Of a stretch of DNA of 64,000 nucleotides, positions 11,780-23,300 are shown piece by piece. The position numbers and the translations under genes are program-made. The notes beneath the pieces were generated by a model. It saw nothing but the letters and a program-made list of their open reading frames with translations. It searched no databases and was not told where the DNA came from. Position 1 is the stretch's first letter. Each line of letters opens with the position of its first letter. The DNA lies in assembly GCA_020466095.1 (NCBI GenBank), contig CM035809.1, positions 7,102,723 to 7,166,722 on the forward strand. Reading direction: 5' to 3'. The stretch comes from Chlorops oryzae. Its lineage: Eukaryota > Arthropoda > Insecta > Diptera > Chloropidae.

Positions 11780-12676
11780 GAAGAACAATACACTAGCTAA
11801 AATGGACTCAGAAATTGGTCAATGATGACCATCCCCACATCCATTCTACACCAACATCCACCAAAAAACTCTACTAAATTAAGTTTTGTGTCATATCCCG
11901 TATCCTTTTTAAGTGGCAGCCGCCACGCAATTACTTCAAAAGAGTCTCAAAAGGTATAAATTTTAAGTTCTCACACGCATATAGGTACTCCCCCATCCTT
12001 CCTTACTCGACCCATCCAACATATGTACATGCTCACGTGACGAGGAAAACCATCTTTAATGAGTACCTTTTTTAAAGTACATTGTCCTTCTTTACAAAAA
12101 CACTATACAGTCTTTTTATAATTTTCAAGATGCGTTATTATCGATTTTGTATTAATGCAAATGCTTTTGAGAAGCATTGAGCTGAATCGCTGTAAGTAAA
12201 TTCTCAACGTTTATATCTAATCATATAGAATAATAGCCATTCGAAGCGATTCATCTCAACTCGAGGAGTGCTTACGTACGTACGTACGTACGTACATATG
12301 TCCGCTTAATACTCCAGCGCTTCTGTTAATTGCGGTGTTATTAATAAATTGCATGCCTCAACGCCTTCGTATTAACTTGAAAGAGAACTAATCATTTTCT
12401 CCACATGAGCATTTAAGACTTATCCAAGAAGACGTGGTGTGGGGTGCAGGGTAGCGGATAATAGATTAAGTTTAACAATAACATAAGCATACGTAATTTA
12501 CAAAGCAGGACAATGGGGGTTTAAATGATTTGTTTCTTAAAAAATTTACATGGTTTATTTTAACAGTAAAGGCGAAGTATTCTTTTATGGGATAGAAAAT
12601 ATATTTAAGGGGACCTTCTGGTCTAAAGCACGAAAAATAAGGGTATTTTCATGATTTTTTTTTTTGGTATTAAGCC
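11780..12676 (-). repeat. Large inverted repeat, right arm (~0.9 kb)
   Basis: Inverted partner of 9781-10666. Together they form a hairpin-capable structure with about 1.1 kb of loop (10667-11779). The outer end contains TTAA followed by GGGGACCTTCTGGTCTA (12605-12625), the 5' end of a piggyBac-like MITE pointing away from the structure. Arm identity is far higher than that of other repeats in the window, so this is a young event or one kept homogeneous by gene conversion. Confidence 0.95.
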
Positions 12677-12693
12677 AAATAAAAACGGGTTTC
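12609..12693 (+). mobile_element. piggyBac-like MITE, end fragment, interrupted
   Basis: Starting after TTAA (12605-12608), this matches one terminus of the complete MITE at 28300-29012, reverse-complemented. Landmarks are GGGGACCTTCTGGTCTA, AAGGGTATTTTCATGATTTT and AAGCCAAATAAAAACGG. The match breaks at the TA-flanked element starting at 12696 and resumes for a few bases after it (AAGTTTGCA, 13507-13515), as in the intact copy. This shows an insertion into the MITE. Confidence 0.85.
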
Positions 12694-12695
12694 TA

Positions 12696-13504
12696 CACTG
12701 AAAAAATTTTGCATTGTTGTTTCTACGATAGGAAGACATAGAAAAATATAATAGAATCTACGTAAAATACAATAAGTTTTACTGTAAATATAATAGTTTC
12801 TACTGTTTCCCACTTACATTGATATAATCAATCTAGCAAGCTCAAATTATATCTCGCGATGGCGTAGTTTGAAGTGTGCTAGATTTCTAATCTGGAAGGT
12901 CCGAGTTCTCGAATCCTGTCACGGAGAAAAGAATTTGGGGAACAATGGAGAATAAAATAGGCAAGTAAATTTCAAGGGAAAGTAAGTTCAACCAATAAAA
13001 TAGAGTTGCTTTCATCGCGCCTTCCAAAACGTCACGCCACAAGCTCTTTCAAGAAATTCCTATAGAATCTTTTTTTTAATTTTTTAAGCATTAAAAGATT
13101 GGTTAAATCTTTTATTTCTCCGTTTTTTTATTAATGTAAATGTTAAAATATCTACTTTTCCAAAAAAAAAACCTTTGCTGGAGCTGGGATCGAACCCGCC
13201 GACCTTATTTTTTACAAGAATTTATATCAAAATTAAGAAGTTATCGAAATGTATTTCAAGATTTGATACCGTAGTTCCTATGATTTGATATCGTAGTTAC
13301 TATGAAATAACATCATAGTTCCTAAGATGGAATATCGTTAAATCTACGTTATATATCTTTGAATTCAATGACATTCCTCATCGTAGAAACTACTGCAAAG
13401 CTGTCGTAGAATCTATGATATCCTGCAATTGGACCTATATCAATTGCGGATATAATAGATACTACGTAGGATATCATACATTCTACGAAGGAGTTTTTTG
13501 AGTG
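12696..13504 (+). mobile_element. TA-flanked element with CACT(G/C)AAAAAA ends, copy 1
   Basis: The ends are CACTGAAAAAA and TTTTTTGAGTG, a terminal inverted repeat of about 11 bp. TA is present on both sides (12694-12695 and 13505-13506). A second copy lies inverted at 37064-37821. TA duplication fits the Tc1/mariner-type integration rule, but there is no transposase frame, so it is non-autonomous. Inside are many copies of TAGAATCTATGATATC-like and GTAGTTxCTATGAT-like short repeats in both orientations. It also has a tRNA-like block (listed separately) and a GGGATCGAACCCGCC block near 13187-13201. Confidence 0.8.
12855..12935 (+). repeat. tRNA-Arg(UCU)-like segment inside TA-flanked element
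   Basis: The string GATGGCGTAGTTTGAAG resembles a tRNA D-arm/A box. It is followed by a perfect five-pair anticodon stem CTAGA/TCTGG (one G-U pair) enclosing the 7-base loop TTTCTAA, whose anticodon position reads TCT (Arg). Then comes GAGTTCTCGAATCCTG, a B-box-like T-arm with two extra bases. The T-loop insertion and weak acceptor pairing argue against a working tRNA. It is a tRNA-derived pseudogene carried by the element, present in both copies. Confidence 0.6.
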
Positions 13505-13509
13505 TAAGT

Positions 13510-14040
13510 TTGCACATCCCCTCGATGTTAAGGACTAAAAGAAAACCAGAAAAAATGAAAAGTGAAGAATGAAGAATCTTTGATCTTATGGAAACTTCTT
13601 TTAGGCATACTTTCAATTTAATTTGTTAGTAGATCTGATGGAATACACCGGCATTTATCGCTGTACTTTTTCTTTCTTTTAATTATCTCTTTCTAAGAAC
13701 AAAGTCTATAACGCCTCTCGTACCATTAGAATTCAAATTTTGAAAGTAATAAGCAGGGCCCGGATTTCAATGACATGTCATATTTTTTCTGTGATTAAGA
13801 AAACGTTGCTCGATGATTAATTTGTGTCATATGTGGGCCCTAGACTCCGAAAATGAAAAGCTTTTAGGTCTTTTTTTTTGTCACTTTTTGAGGTTTTTCG
13901 GTTTTTGGTAATTTTCTGAAGTTAAAGGCCTTTTTTAGGTCATTATTTACTGGTTTTTAGGTCATCAAAATCCGATCCACGTAACAAGCTTTGTTCACCA
14001 AATTATTCAGTCCTTAAAGAGCTACCTTAATTGATGGTTT
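13510..14040 (+). repeat. Direct duplication A, second copy
   Basis: Same-orientation duplicate of 11244-11779, with single-base changes and a few indels (for example a shorter T run near 13872). It follows the TA-flanked element. The match stops at CCTTAATTGxTGGTTT in both copies. In the first copy that point is the junction with the inverted-repeat arm, so the breakpoint is shared. Confidence 0.9.
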
Positions 14041-16729
14041 TTCTTTTAAAATATTTCATTTGAAATAGAATCCTTGATTGCAGTTCTCTTTTATAAAAGA
14101 CTTTGGGCAAAAAAAGACCACTATAGCGACCCGGCAATCCCTTAAATTCACATTTTGCGGTCTAGCGTGTGACATCACAGAGGTTCTTACTACCCTTTGT
14201 TTTCTTTGAAGTTTTTTTAATGGCAAGTAATTGTTTCCCTTCTCCGCTCTTTCACCACCATTAGAAGCTCAATAAGTTACGATCGATCTATTGAAGAGGA
14301 CTCTACACTATAAGTGATCAAAGAAATCGTTAGCCCTCGACTGCGACATTTGGGTGGTGCGCATTCTATGACAATAGTTCTAAGAGACGGTTGACATCCT
14401 TGAAATAACAAAGCTATCACTGATTTTTTATACCAACACCAAGGCGAAGCGCTACAAAAAGGGGTTGATTTTCAAAAAATACTTTAAAAAAGTCAATATA
14501 AAATAAATCCAATTTTCAGGCATATTTTTAATAATTCAGTTCCTTACAGACTTTTATTCAAAATTAAATTCAAAATATTTTAAAACACCCTCACTTTAAA
14601 TACTCAATTATGGAAGCATGATTTTATACCATTGAAGGACAAAATTTGATTTTCTGTTGAATTTAAGAAGTCTTTGTGAAAATGTCCTAATGTTTATTGT
14701 CTCTGTGGACACACAGTCAAAGTCTTAAGGATCATTGCTGTTTTATGTCCTTCTTCAGCAAATTAGTTACAGAAAAGTTTTTTCCCGTTGACGCAATTGG
14801 AATGAGGTTAAGAATATGTGTACGGCCTTTAAGCCTCATAAGCTTTGATCAAAATTTATGGCACAAATAATTTAGAAATGGTCAAGAAAAGCAAACACAT
14901 AATACATATGGATGAGTGTATGTCTGTGTCCTGCACATGCTACTTCAATTGTCATTCTGACACGCACACCTTCGTTTATCAGATCCTTTTCTTGGACATT
15001 GAATTGTACATACGAAAATGTATGTTGATATGGCCATTTGACTGCTTGGCATTTGTGCTAATTGAGGAGATCTTTGGAACAGGGTCAACTCTTGTGGTTT
15101 ATTCTAAGGATTTTATTTAATTGTTTTGCACTAATTGGGGGTAATTGTAATTGATTTAACTGTGATTACGCTTGAGGAAGTGATACTGGAAATATGATGG
15201 AAAGATGAGAAGGACCGAGCAAAGGATGCCTTTGGTAGCTTGTTCGGTTAGTCCTGTGACATTCTTGTCGACTTAAGAATGAGTGAAACAGAACTTCAGA
15301 GAGGAGGTTGAGGGTTAACTTAGCTGAAAGAATGCACAATAGATCTTTGAGGATGATAATAAAGGACCTTTTTATAGACTTTTCATTTTGAACTGCCCAC
15401 AGATATTCTATAAGTCTTTTGATATTTAAAAAATATCATTAACCCTTTCAAATCCTTGTCCAAAGTTCAGTTCGTCACAATATTATCCTTCGAAAATCTC
15501 ATATTTTATCTCAAGAATTATTTTATTCGTCTTTCCCCTTTATCAGACCCACAGGCAGAATACCATTTCCGAAAGAGTGCAAGGCAATAAAAGACTGTAT
15601 ACTGAAAAATTCCTTGCACTCTTCAGGGGGTTTGAACCCCTAGAACTCCCCCCTTTCGTATGGGTCTGCCTTCATCCACCCAAAACCATCGTCGTGAGAA
15701 CAATAAAATTCGTAAATTAAAAGTCAATCTTCGTAAGTCAAAGTACAAATATATTTTGAGCATATAATTAAAATTGCAACTGGATGGGGTGTCGCTGCCG
15801 CTAGGACTCACACACACACACGCAAACACACATAGATATTCCAACAATGTCCACACACAGTCCATTGCTCTCGAATTCGCATTGACGTCAATTTGTTACG
15901 GTTTTGCATGTCGAGTTCAATTTTCGATTAAGACCTACCAGCATGGCGTATAGTACAACCCTTTTCTCTTACGTCAATCCTTTTCTCTACTTTGTCCAGC
16001 ATTAATCCTTAAAAAATGTTCGCTCTCGCAAAAAAAAAAAAAAGAAATCCTTTAAAAAGAACCTTGCCGAGACATTTGAAGACAAACCAAGTCAGTTGCG
16101 TTGTTCCTTACGGAGCTCATGTCCAGCGAAGCACGCGACGTCGACGTCCAGGACAACAAAGCGGAAGAACATGTGCGTGGCTGTCGTTAATGAACGATAT
16201 AAGCTGCGGATGTGTGTGCGAATTGAAGAAAGGAATAAAATGAATGAATGAGAGTTTTTAGCAGCTTTCCAGAAAGTATTTCAATGACCAACTGAACTTC
16301 AAACTTTCCAAAATTCAATGCAAAAAATCACAAATTAAAAAAAAAATTGAAATCCAAAATACTCAAAAATCCCTTCGCCTGGACTCTTGGAGTGTTGCGC
16401 AAGCAACCCCCATAGCTGGCCTTATGGTCTTGCTGTTCATGTTTGCTTTCAATTCCTTGCCTCAATTATTGACCAGCAAGTGGCCAACATCATTCTTCCA
16501 TTGCCATAAAGAGTTGAGTGCTAATTTTAAATGAGGAACGTACGATTGAGGCAGTTTTTGTGAGCAGGGTGGAAAGAAAATTTATTTGTACGAAACTGTT
16601 CGATAACAAAAATGCGATCGTGAAGGGTTATCGAAATTGAAATCGTTCTAGAAATAGTGCAAAAAAGCTGATTGTAGAATAAACAAGCTATGAATGATTA
16701 AAAAAAGAAGGATCCTAAGATTGAGATAT
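14041..16729. other. Unique AT-rich DNA with small CA repeat
   Basis: No supported gene. A short CA microsatellite lies at 15808-15832. A frame at 14845-15120 (91 codons) has no recognisable features. The rest is unremarkable. Confidence 0.5.
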
Positions 16730-17480
16730 TTTGCTCTCAAAAGTATGCACTTTTTTTGTTTTTTGATTCATCTATGTTTCTTCGTTTTTTTTGGCATATA
16801 CTGATCTAAAATTGGCTGAAAGAAAGGACCTCAAATATGACGATAATATAATTTTGATTTAAAAAAAATGTCTCCCATAATTATGCTATGTTTTTTGATT
16901 TTTAACTCATGTACGACTGTAAATTTTTTGGAACATACCGATATACAATTTGCTAAAAGTAAGGAACCCAGAAACGATGGTAATATAAATTTTTTAGTTC
17001 CCTAAAAGTATGCTATATTTTTTTTAACTATTGAGCAATTCTTCATTTTTCGGCACACATAGATCTGAAATGTGTAAAGAAAAAGTACCCTAAATTATGA
17101 CTAAAAGATTTTAATATTCCGCCCTCATATATTTATAATATATAATATTTTTGAATCATGGATATTTGTCGACTTTTCGGCACAAACCGAGCTCACAGCT
17201 AAAATGAACAAGCCCAATGTTATGATTTATGATTACCTAAAAGTAGGGCTCGGACTTTGTTGACTTTTATAATTTTAAAGCATACTTTATGGAGCACAAA
17301 TTTGGTTTTTCGTTTCTCTTCGCCCAAAAGTAGGCTAACTTTTTTCGCGTCACAAACTATTATTGACTTTTCGGCACAAACCGAGTTAAAATTTGCTTAA
17401 AAAAAGACCCCCTTTAATATATTGATTAAACGACTTCGATCTGTGCCCCCATAACTATGCTAAGTTTTTTGTTTTCCCAT
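16730..17480 (+). repeat. Degenerate tandem array, ~130-bp unit, ~6 copies
   Basis: The same ordered blocks recur about every 125-140 bases: (C)AAAAGTATGCTA followed by a T run, then TTTTTCGGCACAxACCGAxCT, then AAATTTGCTxAAAGxAAGGACCC, then AATATxATxATAA. GTATGC-type blocks fall near 16742, 16880, 17005, 17328 and 17453. GGCA/GGAACA-type blocks fall near 16794, 16931, 17051, 17180 and 17364. Units differ by 25-35 percent, so this is an old satellite-like array. It shares the GTATGC block with the dispersed motif described in the findings. Confidence 0.65.
17246..17305 (+). mobile_element. Short palindromic MITE, family 2, one end only
   Basis: GCTCGGACTTTGTTGACTTT and then AAAGCATACTTTATGGAGCA match one end of the complete copies at 56158-56396 and 61824-62045. 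The other end is absent, so this is a truncated copy embedded in the tandem array. Confidence 0.6.
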
Positions 17481-19478
17481 TCATATCACCCTGTATTCGG
17501 ATATTCAATACCATTAATGTTTCTGAAAATCAAAAAGGAAGCTCAAAGAAACACAAGTTTAAGTCTGACAGGGGTTGTACAAGTGTACTGACCACTACCA
17601 CCACATTGCATTCGTACATCATACAATTAATACAAATGCGCACACACTCGATGCCTCAATACATACATACACATTGGACATGCATAAAGCATTGCATTAG
17701 ACAAATAAAATAGCCCTGCAGCGTAATATTTATGAAAGTCCGTTTACGTAAAATTCATTTGAAAAGATTTTCACAAAACATTGAAAAGCAAAAATACATA
17801 AATAACATGAGGGGGGAGGGGAAAGAGAAAAATCAAAATTGGAAAAAAGGAGTGAAATAAGCAAAGAAAATGAATTCGCAATGAAATGTTTTGAAATTAC
17901 TGCAAATGATTGATGGCCGCAATAAATAAGTCAACTCAAAGAGATGCAGTGGGGTGTGCATGCGAGTGTGTATCTGTGTGTGTGTGTGTGCGCGCATACA
18001 TTTGTGCGCGCGTGTGAGTACTTTCAATTGAAGGTGGTACACAGAGGTACATGAGAAATGCATTCAGTGCAGTGGTAATATAAAATTTTGACTTCGGATT
18101 TCTTTCTTTACAATTCCATATGTGACGGGTTTTTTTGTTTTGCAATTTTTCCTTTATTTGTTTTTTCGTTTTCTTTTTTGATGCGATTCACTGAAATGGA
18201 AGTTCTTTGAATGCTGCGGCGACCATACATCGTCGTCGTTGACTTTATCGCTAGCAGCCAAGTTCATGCCGAAAGAACTTAATTGGCCAAAAAATATGTT
18301 AATTTACGCGATATGTCCCTCATGCTCAGCGGCTCTCAATGCAATTAGTCTTCACTAATACTTACGTATGCGTATTGATTGTATGCGCTTGTGTGTGTGT
18401 GTGTGGGTGTGTAAAGTTCGTGTGAGGACACGAAGTTAATGAACGTCGGAAGCAGCTTTTCTTTTGACATGTTTGTGAAAAGCGCTTCAACTTAAGTCAA
18501 TTAAGACTTAAAATTTATTTTTCACTTGGTTAATTTGCATAAAACATTCGCAAATGGATTTGGAAAATGTATGCTTCAGTCTTTTTTTTTTGTTGCTTAT
18601 TTAATTGGCTCGTTCGTTCACTCATTCGTGTTAAGTCAATTTCAATTTAATCCTTGGGAAAAATACCTGCTGAGAAAAGGTTTCGGTTGCCAATGTTTAA
18701 TTGTCTAATTACTAAAAAGATTGATGGCAGATTTGGGAAAATTTCCAAGGCAGAACAATTCAATCTTATTTTATGCTTCGCATTGAATTTTTCTGTCTAT
18801 AGCGTGTGAATTGATGGGTTAATGTTATTTGTTTTTCTTTGTAGAAAAAATATGAAAAATATTGGAAATATTTGATTGTGAAAAATTTGTTCAGACCGGA
18901 AGGATTAATTCTCATTGAGGAAGGAACTCCCTATAAGAATCTTATAAGTTCCAATTTAAGGTTTAGGTGTTCTCCCCATAACGGGACATCTTTAATGTCC
19001 AAGAGGACATGCATTTTATGAATAATGGAAGAAAAAAATCTTCATGAGCAACATCATATCTTGAAGGTATCTTAGTCGAGGCTAAAAAGACCAAAAAGCC
19101 TTTTCAATAGTTATCGTGAAGCCATTTTGAGTCTTGGTTCATTGGACTTGGTGGCATTGATGCAGGACCTCTCATCGATTTTAAGTTGGATATTTTGAAA
19201 TAGGAGATTTAAAATACCTACTGCCTAAAAGCTCAAGATTTATATAGAGGTAAAAAGGGTTAAGACTTAAATTCCTAAAGTTTCAAATACAAATTGAAGC
19301 CCCAAAAGCTACTTTAAATTAGAGGTTATTGATCAAGGTTTAAACTAAGGCTTTATGGATTTTATAATCACAAATTTGATCATTTTTTCAATTTTTCAAA
19401 ATCGTCCGACAAATCTAGATCACATTTATTACAAGAAAAATTTCAGGATTTTAATTGAATAAGAAAATTGTTTTTCAA
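17481..19478. other. Non-coding DNA with GT microsatellites
   Basis: GT/CA runs lie at about 17955-18018 and 18388-18413. Otherwise the sequence is AT-rich with no recognisable genes. The GT runs create short His/Thr-rich or Val/Cys-rich frames that I disregard. Confidence 0.5.
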
Positions 19479-20369
19479 GGGTCATTTCAAATCAAGTGAC
19501 AACGCTAAAACACTTTTCTTAAGTGGATTTCATCTTAGTGAAAAAGATTGGTTTCATAATTGTGCAAAAGGAGGAGGAAATATTTACGGGTGCCTAGATA
19601 CAGGTGTCAAACTTTCAGGCTTTTTGTATTCAAAAAATTCTACGTCTTGCAAATTGGAAAATGAAAAAAATGTAATAAAGGATTTTTATAGATTTTTTAT
19701 CTGGTCTTTCGAAAAAAAAATATTAAATTTCCAGAAATTTTTTTTATGCAAAAAAAAAACGGTTTTTATTTTAAAATATATTTCGCTCAATGCAATATTA
19801 ATTTTTTTTATATTAGTTAACGAAAGGAAGCTTTTTTCTAATAACTAAAGTTAATTGAAGTGGGAACCAAAAACTTAATAAAGAGGTATTGAACCACATT
19901 CGCCTGCAACTGCAGCGCTATTAGCAGCGTGCCACTTTCTGTAATAACTGATTAGGTTTCGTGCTTGCCGGGTCGTCTGGGTTCAAATTACCTTTCAAAA
20001 CTTTGGCCCACTTCAAAAGACTTTTCTTATAGAAAAAAACTAGTTTTTAATTAATTTAAAAAAAAATAAAAATTCATTGGCGAAAAATTGATTTTAAAAA
20101 AAAACGTTTTTTTTTTGAATAATAATTTTGGAGATTTAATATTTTTTTTCGGAAAGACCAAAAAAATCTATAAAATCTTTATAATTTTTTTCATTTCCAT
20201 GAAGAGAGAATTTTTGAAACAAAAGCCTGAAAGTTTGCCCTGTATAGCACCCGGTAAATATTTCCCCTCCTTTTTGACAATTATGTACTCTCATAGCGCA
20301 AATTTCCACCAATTTCATGAAATCCACTATGAAGTTTTTTGAGCGGGTACACTTGACGTGAAATGCCCC
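19479..20369. mobile_element. Foldback (hairpin) element with ~300-bp arms
   Basis: The left arm (19479-19800) pairs with the right arm (20085-20369) at roughly 75-80 percent. Shared strings are CATTTCAxxTCAAGTG at the tips, GGAAATATTTACxGGTGC, AAACTTTCAGGCTTTT and TGGTCTTTCxGAAAAAAAATATTAAAT. The tips read GGGTCATTTCA and TGAAATGCCCC (inverted). The loop contains GGGTTCAAATTACC, a B-box-like string. Apparent frames of 84-126 codons lie within the arms and mirror one another, so they are not genes. No transposase is present. Confidence 0.75.
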
Positions 20370-23300
20370 ATATGTACAAGAAAATATGGAGCTATATATG
20401 TAGCTTTTTCAGGAAAATTTATTTTATCTATGTTTCATTTTCATACAAACTAATTAATTAAAGGGGGCTATGTTGATGTTTTTTCATGTGATTGATAAGT
20501 CTCTAAAAAAATGTATATAAATATTAAATATATCAATAAGGATTTTTGTCTGTATAGCTTAAAAACAGTAGAAATTCGGAAATGCTCATTTCGGAAATCG
20601 TTTGCCATACCCTAAAACCAACCCGATTTTATAGTTAGTACCCATTTCGGAAAGACGTTCAAATTACCCTTCACAATTCACTTGTCTCAAGCAAAAAGGA
20701 CCTATATCATGAAAACTATCAAGGAAAAACGAAATTCGCCATAGAAAAAAATCTTGTTTTTTGGCGTTTTCAGAGCACGATGCCACCCCTAAAAACACTT
20801 TGTTTTGATATCGTTTATACTGTTAATTTTGTCATAATATTAACTTTCAAAAACCACTTGGCCCACGAAAATTGCTAAGCAAATTTGGCTGTACTGAAGT
20901 AAAATATGTTACAACATTTTTCAATGAAGTTCATCTTGCAATGTAAAAAGAAAGAAATTTAGAGTGTACTTTTAGGGTAAATTTTTCAATGAAAAATTCA
21001 TTTCAAAACAAAATATTAATTACAAAAATGTGTGCTAAAGGAGCACTTCCATCAGAAAATGATACTTATATGTCCCGTACTTAACATGGCAAAAACTTAT
21101 ATTAATTACATCAAAAATATCATGGAAAGTGCACCTTATATCCTGTTAGTATCTTAATATGTATTCTAATACTCTTCATACGTAAATTAACAAATTTTTA
21201 TGAAAACTTCAGAATGTGCCAAGTTTCATCACTCTGCGAACACTCCGTATAGTTTTTACACTGAAATGTATTATGCGATCCCACTGTGCCATGGGAGGAA
21301 ATTCGAAACGCCCATTTCCCGAGTTTTATCGCTTAAAGAAAATGTTATAAAACAAAAGTTTATACTAAATATGTGATCTAATGGAATCATAAAATAAAAA
21401 ATTAAATTTTTTTCAAAACCGTTTTTTTGCCTAACCTACTTGGGAGGCGTGGGCTTGGAAAAAATATATACCTATCAAAACTTTGTGTTCTTAGACCTTT
21501 CAGAAGCAAAATCCCCCATATGCCCATTCCCAAACGGGACAGATGAAATTTAAATTATATCATAGGCCCATTTGCTACTATTCCGATTAAAGTTTATCAT
21601 CATGATATCCTCTCAAAATGTCAAAATTTTCATTCAAATTTTTTTGTTTTCGGAACGAAAACTTTAATGAGAAACGGTAGCAAACGGGCCTAAGTTATTC
21701 ATATAAACCGATTCGGAAGATTTCTATCTAATTTTCTTCTAGCGAATTTCGTTTAAGCCAGAAAGAGTCTCATGTTCTAAACACACGTGGAAGTGAATAT
21801 AAGGCGACCGAGAATTTGTAGTATTGATGAGCAATTTCATCAAATTTTTCATTTAAATGACGCTAAGAATGTTGCCTTTTCCTTTCTGGAAAAAATTCTG
21901 AAAAATCGGGGAATATTCACTTAGAATTGGTCCGATAGCTTTCGAGAAAATTTTTGAAAGAATGATTGCAGTCTTTTCAAGAAAATATACCTTTTGAATC
22001 GCATTTCTTTCAGGCCTTTTAGAATTTTGCGGACCCAATTATTTTGCTGAGCCAAAACCTTGATACATATGTTCATACATTTGTCCTTTAAACATTATTA
22101 GCATACTTTTAGCGACCAACTAACAAAAACATTCCCCGAAAATCCACCATTAAAATCCCAGCAAACCAACGAAGTTAATGGCCGAATTTTTCCCAATTTA
22201 ATGCCTTTTTTATTGCCTTTCTCAAGTTAAACTTTAAAGCTTTGTTTTCATATTGAAGCGAAAACCAAAACCACCAAAACTATCATCTTTGCTCGCATTA
22301 AAATTGAACAAAATCACTTCCTTCCAAAATGACTTCATAAAGATGCTTATCTTAATGATGACAATTCTCGGGCTTACAAAATTTTCGGAAATTTACAACC
22401 CAAATGAGATTTCGCCTCAAGAAAGAAAGCACAGAGCAAACTTTTTGGTACAACATTCCCCCTTCGTTCCTGTACGCAATCACTAAACTCTGTAGACCGT
22501 TGAAGATCCATAAATGTGCCCATGTGAACTGTGCTGAGGTGTATTGGGTTTTCCGAGAAACTAGTTTTCAAAACCGGCTTATCGAATATCTCCGATCTCT
22601 CTTTTCAGTTATATGGCTATTGCTTGAACAAAGATGCATACGATAAGGATGCGTTCCTTTTTCCTTGGCTAGTCATTAAATTTTACATAAGAAAGACTAC
22701 CGAACATTGCCTCTCGGTAGCTTTGAGCTTAAGTCAATATGTATGACCACATGGCAATAATTATGCCACATTAGATTCATAAATACTTACGGTGGTTTTC
22801 CCAAATTTGGGCTTTTGTCTCCCGTTTGTCTTGAATGCTCCTGCCTGCATTTTGTGTGTTGTGTGTGTGTGTGTTTGAAACATGGACGAAGCGATACTGT
22901 GACCTTCTTTGCTTCATTTCATCGGCTTCGCTTTCGCCTTCGTTTGTCTGTGCTCTTCCGCTTCGGCCGGAAGTGTGACAAAACAAAAGGTGAAACTTAT
23001 CGCTAAACTGGCCGCCGTCAATCACTCATACCACTCAATTCTTAATGCTTCGTTTTCCTTGCGGTCTTCTTAATTTTCATTGCGTGTGCGTTCCGTTTCC
23101 GTTTCGGCTGCGTGAAAGCAGGCCGCATGCCACATGCCACGGACCTCATGTGAATTTTATCCTTGAAGGTGAGGTGCGTGTTCAGCTCGTTAGTGCGTGT
23201 ATCTCTTCGGAAAATGGGCTACTTGGTCCCTTTGGGCAATTTGCATAGTTTCGGAATGCGTGTGTCCTTTTTTTTTCATTTTGGTTGTGTCTAAGCAAGT

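Noticed and set aside
9781..12676. LTR or LINE retrotransposon interpretation of the 9.8-14 kb repeats
   Set aside because: The long repeats are inverted rather than direct, do not start TG and end CA, and no reverse transcriptase, integrase or gag frame lies between them.
12855..12935. Functional tRNA-Arg(UCU) gene
   Set aside because: The T-loop has extra bases, the acceptor stem is weak, and the same block occurs inside a second copy of a mobile element.
19468..19848. 126-codon frame, and the 84-codon frame at 20088-20342
   Set aside because: Both lie in the arms of the foldback element and reflect a chance absence of stops in AT-rich inverted DNA.
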